33,600 bases of DNA from DASUTW01 sp035513995 (GTDB lineage Bacteria > Actinomycetota > UBA4738 > CALAEC01), in NCBI GenBank assembly GCA_035513995.1, contig DATKBL010000197.1, forward strand, positions 1 to 33,600. Reading direction: 5' to 3'. Made by a program: the position numbers and the translations under genes. The notes below the pieces were generated by a model, which saw nothing but the letters and a program-made list of their open reading frames with translations, did not search any database and was not told where the DNA came from. Position 1 is the stretch's first letter. Each line of letters opens with the position of its first letter. This document shows, in pieces, positions 29,300-33,600 of this stretch.

Positions 29300-29937
29300 C
29301 GCGCGGCCTCCTGATCGACTTCGGCGGCGTGCTGACCACGCCGCTGCGGGACGCGCTGGAGCGATGGTGCGAGCTCGAGGGTGTGGACTACGAGCGGCTC
29401 GGCGAGCTGCTGCGGACCTCGTACCCGGTCACCGACCCCGAGTCGATCGTGATCCAGATCGAGACGGGGAGGATGCCGGTCGAGGAGTTCGAGCGGCGGC
29501 TCGCCGAGGTCTTCTCTGAGGGGCTGCACCATCCGGTCGAGCCAGAGGGCCTGCTCGACCGGATGGGGGAGACGCTCCGGCTCGAGCAGCGGATGATCGA
29601 CGCGGTCCGCATCGCGCACCGGGGCGGCGTGCGCACGGCCCTGCTGTCGAACTCGTGGGGCCTCCACTACTACCCCCACGACCTTCTGGCCGAGCTGTTC
29701 GACGAGATCTTCATCTCCGGCGAGGTCGGTCTCCGCAAGCCCGAGGAGGAGATCTACGTGCTGGCCGCGCGGGGCCTCGGCCTCGAGCCCCCCGACTGTG
29801 TCTTCGTGGACGACGTCGAGGTCAACCTGCACACTGCCGAGCGGCTGGGGATGCGCACCCTCCTCCACGAGGACCCCGACCGGACGATCCGGGAGCTCGA
29901 GGAGCTCCTCGGCGTGCCGCTCGCCGCGTCGCGTTGA
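29290..29937 (+). CDS. HAD-superfamily hydrolase
   Basis: This 215-residue haloacid-dehalogenase-type phosphatase has motif I LIDFGGVLT with the nucleophilic Asp. Motif II is LLSNSWG, and the motif III/IV region reads GLRKPEEEIY, then CVFVDDVEVN. Motif I lacks the second Asp of DxD (Gly instead), as in the epoxide-hydrolase N-domain and YihX-like branch. The cap (about 20-95) is helical. GTG 29290 is preferred: it gives a start just before motif I and overlaps the methyltransferase stop. An ATG at 29257 would add 11 residues inside that gene. Confidence 0.85.
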   Translation: MEVARGLLIDFGGVLTTPLRDALERWCELEGVDYERLGELLRTSYPVTDPESIVIQIETGRMPVEEFERRLAEVFSEGLHHPVEPEGLLDRMGETLRLEQRMIDAVRIAHRGGVRTALLSNSWGLHYYPHDLLAELFDEIFISGEVGLRKPEEEIYVLAARGLGLEPPDCVFVDDVEVNLHTAERLGMRTLLHEDPDRTIRELEELLGVPLAASR

Positions 29938-29943
29938 TACGAT
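29938..29943 (+). promoter_or_regulatory. Possible -10 element of the rhodanese gene
   Basis: TACGAT lies 9 nt before the ATG at 29953, in the 15-base gap after the HAD gene stop. Confidence 0.35.
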
Positions 29944-29952
29944 CGCCGTGCG

Positions 29953-30288
29953 ATGGAACCGGACCTGACCACGCCGAGGGGCGTCGCCGACCGGCGCGAC
30001 GACCTCGTGATCCTCGATGTGCGCGAGCCCGCCGAGTGGGAGGCCGGGCGCGTCGAGGGGTCGGTCCACGTCCCGCTGAACGACCTGATGGCCGGCTCGA
30101 TGCCCGAGCTCGACGAGGACCGTCCCATCGTGGCGGTGTGCAGCGTCGGCGGCCGGAGCCAGGTGGCGGCGCTGCTCCTCCAGGCCAGGGGCTACGAGGC
30201 GCACAACCTCGATGGCGGCCTGCAGAGATGGGTGGCCGAGGGGCTGCCGCTCACCACGCCAGCCGGCGAGCCCGGCAGGGTCGCCTGA
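29953..30288 (+). CDS. Rhodanese-like domain protein
   Basis: This 111-residue single-domain sulfurtransferase has LDVREPAEWEAGRVEGSVHV, typical of the fold's first half. The active-site loop is CSVGGRS with C63, the persulfide-carrying residue. NLDGGLQRWVAEGLPL is the standard C-terminal end. Single-domain rhodaneses pass sulfane sulfur or act in thiol signalling; the partner is unknown. It lies 15 bases after the HAD gene, possibly in the same transcript, and 15 bases from the convergent thioredoxin-domain gene. Confidence 0.9.
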   Translation: MEPDLTTPRGVADRRDDLVILDVREPAEWEAGRVEGSVHVPLNDLMAGSMPELDEDRPIVAVCSVGGRSQVAALLLQARGYEAHNLDGGLQRWVAEGLPLTTPAGEPGRVA

Positions 30289-30303
30289 CGGGCGAGCCGG
30301 CCC

Positions 30304-32277
30304 TCAGTCGAGCTCCGCGGCCAGCTCGGCCGGTTCCGTGACCGGCCGCCGGCACACGAAGCGCTCGCAGACGTAGGCGGCCGGCGCGCCGTCCACCCGA
30401 TCGCGATCCTGGAGGAGGGGGATGGCCTTCGCGGCCTCGGCGTCGTCCGGCTCCGCGGCGGCGAGTACCGCGCCCGGCAGGTAGCGTCGCCAGACCTCGC
30501 GGAGCAGCGCCTGCGTCCGCTCGTCGCTCGGATCGCCCGCGATCGCGATCTCCCGGGAGGGCGAGAGGTACAGGTCGGCCGCCGACAGCGCGTAGCCGAG
30601 CGCGGTGGCCGCGCGGCCCATCAGCGCGCGGACCTGCTCGAGGGCCGACAGGGCCGCGCGCTCGTAGGTCGCGTCGCCGGTGAGCATCGTCAGGCGCTGG
30701 AGCACCTCGGCGGCGACCGAGCCGGCCGCCGGGACGGCGCTGTCCAGCAGCTCCTTGGGACGCAGCACGAGCTCCTCGGCATCGGAGCCGGTCTCGAAGA
30801 ACCCGCCGTCGGCCTCGTCGTGGAAGAGCCGCACGAGGTCGTCCGCGAGCTCCCGTGCGGCCTCGAACCAGCGCAGGTCGAGCGTGGCCTCGTAGAGGGC
30901 GAGGAGCCCCGCGGCCATCAGCGCGTGGTCCTCGGCGTAGGCCGGCCCGCTCGTCCGCCCCTCGCGCCACGCGCGGAGCAGCCGACCGTCCTCGCGCCGC
31001 ATCTCCTGGAGGACGAAGCCGGCCGCGGCCTCGGCCGCTTCCACGTATCGGGGCTCGCCCAGGGCCCGGCCGGCCTCCGCGAACGCGCGGATCGCCAGAC
31101 CGTTCCACCCGGCGAGCACCTTGTCGTCGGTGGCGGGGCGCACCCTGCCTCTCCGGATCGCCAGCAGCCGCTCCCGCACCTCCTCGGTCGGGCCCTCGCC
31201 GTGGAGGATGCTGCTTCCCTCCCAGTTCCCTTCGGGCTCGGCGCCCAGCGCGCGGGCCACGTCGCCTCCGACCTCGGCCGTCAGCTCGTCCCACGACCAC
31301 ACGTAGAAGCGTCCCTCCTCGCCCTCGGAGTCGGCGTCCTCCGATGAGAAGAACCCGCCGCCCTCGTGACGGAGGTCGCGGAGGAGGTACTCGAGCGTCT
31401 CGACGGCGACGCGGCGGTGGCGCTCCTCGCCGGTCACCTGGAACGCGTGGAGGTACGCCAGCGCGAGCTGCGCGTTGTCGTAGAGCATCTTCTCGAAGTG
31501 GGGGACCAGCCACGTTCGGTCCACGCTGTAGCGGTGGAAGCCCCCGCCGAGCAGGTCGCGGATCCCTCCGGCCGCCATGCGGTCGAGCGTACGGGTGGCC
31601 ATGTCCAGCGCCCCCTCGGCGCCTCGCAGGTGCATCCGCAGGAGGAACCCGAGCGTCATCGGCTGGGGGAACTTCGGAGCCCCGCCGAAGCCGCCGTGGT
31701 CGGGGTCGAACGCCGCGCGCAGGTGGTCGAGGGCCTCGTCGAGCACCTCGCCCGTCAGCGGCTCGTCCGAGGGACGGACGCGGCGCCCGATCGCCTCCAC
31801 GATGCTTCGGCCCTGCGACCGGATCTCGTCCCGCCGGTCGCGCCACGCCTCGGCCACGGCGTCCAGCACCCGGGTGAACGCGGGCATGCCGTGCCGCTCC
31901 TCCTTGGGGAAGTAGGTGCCCGCCCAGAAGGGCTCGCCCTCGGGCGTGAGGAACACCGTCATCGGCCAGCCCCCCTGCCCCGTCATCGCCTGCACCGCGT
32001 CCATGTAGACGGCGTCGACGTCGGGACGCTCCTCGCGGTCGACCTTGACGTTCACGAAGCGCTCGTTCATGAGGGCGGCGGTGTCCTCGTCCTCGAACGA
32101 CTCCCGCTCCATCACGTGGCACCAGTGGCAGGCCGCGTACCCGACGGAGAGCAGGATGGGGCGGTCCTCGGCGCGGGCGCGCTCCAGGGCCTCTGGGCCC
32201 CACTCGTACCAGTCCACGGGGTTGTCGGCGTGCTGGAGGAGGTAGGGGCTGGTGGCGGAGGCGAGCCGGTTGGGCAT
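30304..32277 (-). CDS. Thioredoxin-domain protein of the YyaL/SPATA20 family
   Basis: This 657-residue protein has an N-terminal DUF255 thioredoxin-like domain (about 1-165) with the hallmark CHWCHVM (C50, C53). QHADNPVDWYEWGPEAL and GGWPMTVFLTPEGEPF flank it. The rest (about 180-600) is an alpha/alpha-barrel like six-hairpin glycosidases, seen in LGGGFHRYSVDRTWLVPHFEKM and YAEDHALMAAGLLALYEA. Length fits the family (about 650-750). Its biological role is unresolved in bacteria; a redox-linked function is suggested by the CxxC. The ATG is 6 nt from a TAGCAT element. Confidence 0.93.
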   Translation of the reverse strand: MPNRLASATSPYLLQHADNPVDWYEWGPEALERARAEDRPILLSVGYAACHWCHVMERESFEDEDTAALMNERFVNVKVDREERPDVDAVYMDAVQAMTGQGGWPMTVFLTPEGEPFWAGTYFPKEERHGMPAFTRVLDAVAEAWRDRRDEIRSQGRSIVEAIGRRVRPSDEPLTGEVLDEALDHLRAAFDPDHGGFGGAPKFPQPMTLGFLLRMHLRGAEGALDMATRTLDRMAAGGIRDLLGGGFHRYSVDRTWLVPHFEKMLYDNAQLALAYLHAFQVTGEERHRRVAVETLEYLLRDLRHEGGGFFSSEDADSEGEEGRFYVWSWDELTAEVGGDVARALGAEPEGNWEGSSILHGEGPTEEVRERLLAIRRGRVRPATDDKVLAGWNGLAIRAFAEAGRALGEPRYVEAAEAAAGFVLQEMRREDGRLLRAWREGRTSGPAYAEDHALMAAGLLALYEATLDLRWFEAARELADDLVRLFHDEADGGFFETGSDAEELVLRPKELLDSAVPAAGSVAAEVLQRLTMLTGDATYERAALSALEQVRALMGRAATALGYALSAADLYLSPSREIAIAGDPSDERTQALLREVWRRYLPGAVLAAAEPDDAEAAKAIPLLQDRDRVDGAPAAYVCERFVCRRPVTEPAELAAELD

Positions 32278-32283
32278 CGATCC

Positions 32284-32289
32284 ATGCTA
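32284..32289 (-). promoter_or_regulatory. -10 element of the YyaL-type gene (leaderless)
   Basis: On the minus strand TAGCAT lies 6 nt before the ATG at 32277. Confidence 0.55.
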
Positions 32290-32319
32290 CCCCCGGTGGA
32301 GCGGCGGGGACCGCCGGGC

Positions 32320-32325
32320 TACACT
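32320..32325 (+). promoter_or_regulatory. -10 element of the small protein gene (with leader)
   Basis: TACACT lies 23 nt before the ATG at 32349. The leader contains GAGGGAGG (32336-32343) as ribosome site. An inverted repeat, GGCGG and CCGCC, sits just upstream at 32303-32315. Confidence 0.45.
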
Positions 32326-32348
32326 GCCCCCGAGCGAGGGAGGTAGCC

Positions 32349-32597
32349 ATGGCCGCCAAGGAGTTCGAGGACCGGTTCCACGAGGCCGTCACGGCGCTCG
32401 AGGAGATCGCGGGCGAGATCAAGCCGCCGGACGCGTGGGACGGCTTCGGGCCGGTGGCCCTCGAGGAGTTCTGGCAGGCCTGGCCCGGCATCCGTGGGTG
32501 GGGCGAGTGGCTGTGGCGCCTCGTGGACGCGGAGCGGGGAGAGAAGGCCGCTCCCGAGGCCGACTCGCCCTACGAGGAGACCGGCGGCTCGGGCTGA
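32349..32597 (+). CDS. Small tryptophan-rich protein of unknown function
   Basis: This 82-residue soluble protein is not recognised. It has six tryptophans within about 30 residues, in segments such as DAWDGFGPV, EFWQAWPGIRGW and GEWLWRLV. It opens with a helical stretch (KEFEDRFHEAVTALEEIAGE) and ends in an acidic tail. GAGGGAGG five bases upstream gives a good ribosome site. It is divergent from the YyaL-type gene and ends four bases from the convergent beta-helix gene. Confidence 0.7.
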   Translation: MAAKEFEDRFHEAVTALEEIAGEIKPPDAWDGFGPVALEEFWQAWPGIRGWGEWLWRLVDAERGEKAAPEADSPYEETGGSG

Positions 32598-32601
32598 GCC
32601 G

Positions 32602-33600
32602 TCAGGCGCCGGGCTCGAGGGCCAGCCTGGTCCTCGCCCGGAGCGCGTTCCGGATCACCCCGACCACGGGGATCGCCATGCCGAGGTAGACCGTCAGGTT
32701 GATCCCGAAGTGGAACCAGACCAGGCCCGCCGCGCCCCCGATGATGCCGGGCGCGGGGTCGATGCCCCACGCGAGGTGCTGGACGATCTTGGCCACGTGC
32801 TCGGCCATGTGGTACGTCTGCACGGCGAAGGCCGCGAGCAGGAACCCCGACGCCTTCCCCACGCCGCCCGCGAGGGCGCCGCCCGGTCGCACCAGGCGCC
32901 ACGCCCACACGAGGAAGCCGAGCACCGCCAGGTTGTAGAGGAAGTGCACCCATTCCATGTCGACCTTCTGACCGGCGAGCCCGCTGCGGATCTGGGCGTC
33001 GAGCACGTACACCTGGTAGACCTGGACGAGGTGCTCGAGCATGTGGAAGCTCTGCACGGCGAAGCCCGCCACGAGGATGGGGAGCGCCTTCCCCGGGTCG
33101 GCCATGGTGGAGGCTCCGCGCCGACGGCGGGCCCAGGGGATGACCGCCAGCCGGGCCACGGCCAGGACGGCGAGGGCCAGCGCCACCACCACGAAGATTC
33201 CCGGAAGGAGGCCCTGCCAGCCGGGGGGCCAGACCCCGAGCGGGAAGGTCTGCGTGCTCGTGGACTCCACCAGGTAGGCGATCGGTCCCGCGGCCACGTC
33301 CGTGAACCGGTTCTCCTGCGCCCGCATCATCGCGTGATACAGGGCGACCACGCCCCACCCTTCCTGGCTGCGCACCCCCGGGGTCCCCGCCCGGATCGCC
33401 GTCGCCTCGTTCCCTCGGATCTCGCAGTGGGACTCGTCGCCGCAGAAGTAGGCGGTGCCGGCGGCGTCCTCCACGAGGTTGCCCTCCACCAGCCCCTCGC
33501 TCATCTCGGTGACCGCGATGCCGCGGAGCGTCGTGCCTCGCACGATGTTGTCCCGGTACTCCACGCGGCTGACGTGGGAGACGATGCCCTCCATCCCGCC
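32602..33600 (-). CDS. Beta-helix protein with duplicated HMxEH membrane module (partial, 5' end cut)
   Basis: The frame runs open to the window edge; the first visible Met (33594) is probably internal. Residues are numbered from it. Residues 1-110 show short repeated turns (NIVRGTTLRGIAV, LVEGNLVEDAAGTAY) typical of right-handed beta-helix (NosD or pectate-lyase-like) proteins. A membrane helix follows (130-152), then two copies of a two-helix unit exactly 78 residues apart. FAVQSFHMLEH (178-188) is followed by WVHF (215-218), and FAVQTYHMAEH (256-266) by WFHF (293-296). The conserved His and Glu inside membrane helices suggest metal or heme binding, but no family is recognised. Confidence 0.8.
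   Translation of the reverse strand, partial: GGMEGIVSHVSRVEYRDNIVRGTTLRGIAVTEMSEGLVEGNLVEDAAGTAYFCGDESHCEIRGNEATAIRAGTPGVRSQEGWGVVALYHAMMRAQENRFTDVAAGPIAYLVESTSTQTFPLGVWPPGWQGLLPGIFVVVALALAVLAVARLAVIPWARRRRGASTMADPGKALPILVAGFAVQSFHMLEHLVQVYQVYVLDAQIRSGLAGQKVDMEWVHFLYNLAVLGFLVWAWRLVRPGGALAGGVGKASGFLLAAFAVQTYHMAEHVAKIVQHLAWGIDPAPGIIGGAAGLVWFHFGINLTVYLGMAIPVVGVIRNALRARTRLALEPGA

Noticed and set aside
1..33600. RNA genes, mobile elements, attachment sites or a replication origin
   Set aside because: Nearly every base is accounted for by protein genes, the gaps are under 100 bases, and no tRNA-like fold, transposase or DnaA-box cluster was seen by eye.

Overview
The window is a very compact stretch (about 70% G+C by eye) with essentially no non-coding space. 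It has 40 protein genes (two cut by the window ends) and no tRNA, rRNA, insertion sequence, phage or CRISPR. Gene content suggests a chromosomal segment of a high-GC actinobacterium, probably a deep-branching or uncultured one: a stand-alone LigD-type polymerase and LigC-type ligase, an adenylate cyclase with TPR repeats, an LLM flavin oxidoreductase, a CopC-CopD fusion and a GreA-ArfB pair. This placement is inferred from protein content and promoter style, not from a marker gene.

Layout. 1-3.5 kb: end of a histidine kinase, greA-arfB, an NfeD-like membrane protein, a PLP decarboxylase, and a convergent glutamine-amidotransferase-like hydrolase. 3.5-6.7 kb: a CDP-alcohol phosphotransferase coupled to a D-2-hydroxyacid dehydrogenase, divergent from zwf (glucose-6-phosphate dehydrogenase). 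6.7-13.0 kb: one minus-strand operon of eight mostly secreted or membrane proteins built around CopC-CopD, plus a CPBP protease and an orphan Liv-type binding lipoprotein. 13.1-15.1 kb: LigD-type polymerase and ATP-dependent DNA ligase, tail to tail. 15.1-19.5 kb: small proteins, a CBS-pair protein, a DUF4349 lipoprotein, an Lrp regulator with an LLM oxidoreductase, and a divergent EamA exporter. 19.6-26.1 kb: amidase, an RGG-rich protein, a second EamA transporter, a probable nucleotidyltransferase of unknown role, and a cyclic-nucleotide-binding protein facing a class III cyclase. 26.2-33.6 kb: ureohydrolase, alpha/beta hydrolase, GroES-like protein divergent from a PrmC-like methyltransferase, HAD hydrolase, rhodanese, a thioredoxin-domain protein of the YyaL type, and a partial beta-helix/membrane protein with an internal duplication.

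Expression. Sixteen operon heads have a TANNNT hexamer ending 6-9 nt before the start codon, the arrangement of leaderless transcripts. Two more have near matches. This pattern decides several start codons, including zwf at 5242, the copper operon head at 13009 and EamA at 18251. Genes inside operons mostly overlap as ATGA or GTGA. Eleven convergent gene pairs meet with overlaps or gaps of 15 bases or less, and four of them share a single CTAG as both stop codons.

Most unusual items: the copper-type operon, the probable nucleotidyltransferase at 22403-23713, the duplicated HMxEH/WxHF membrane module at the right edge, the RGG protein, and the back-to-back promoters.
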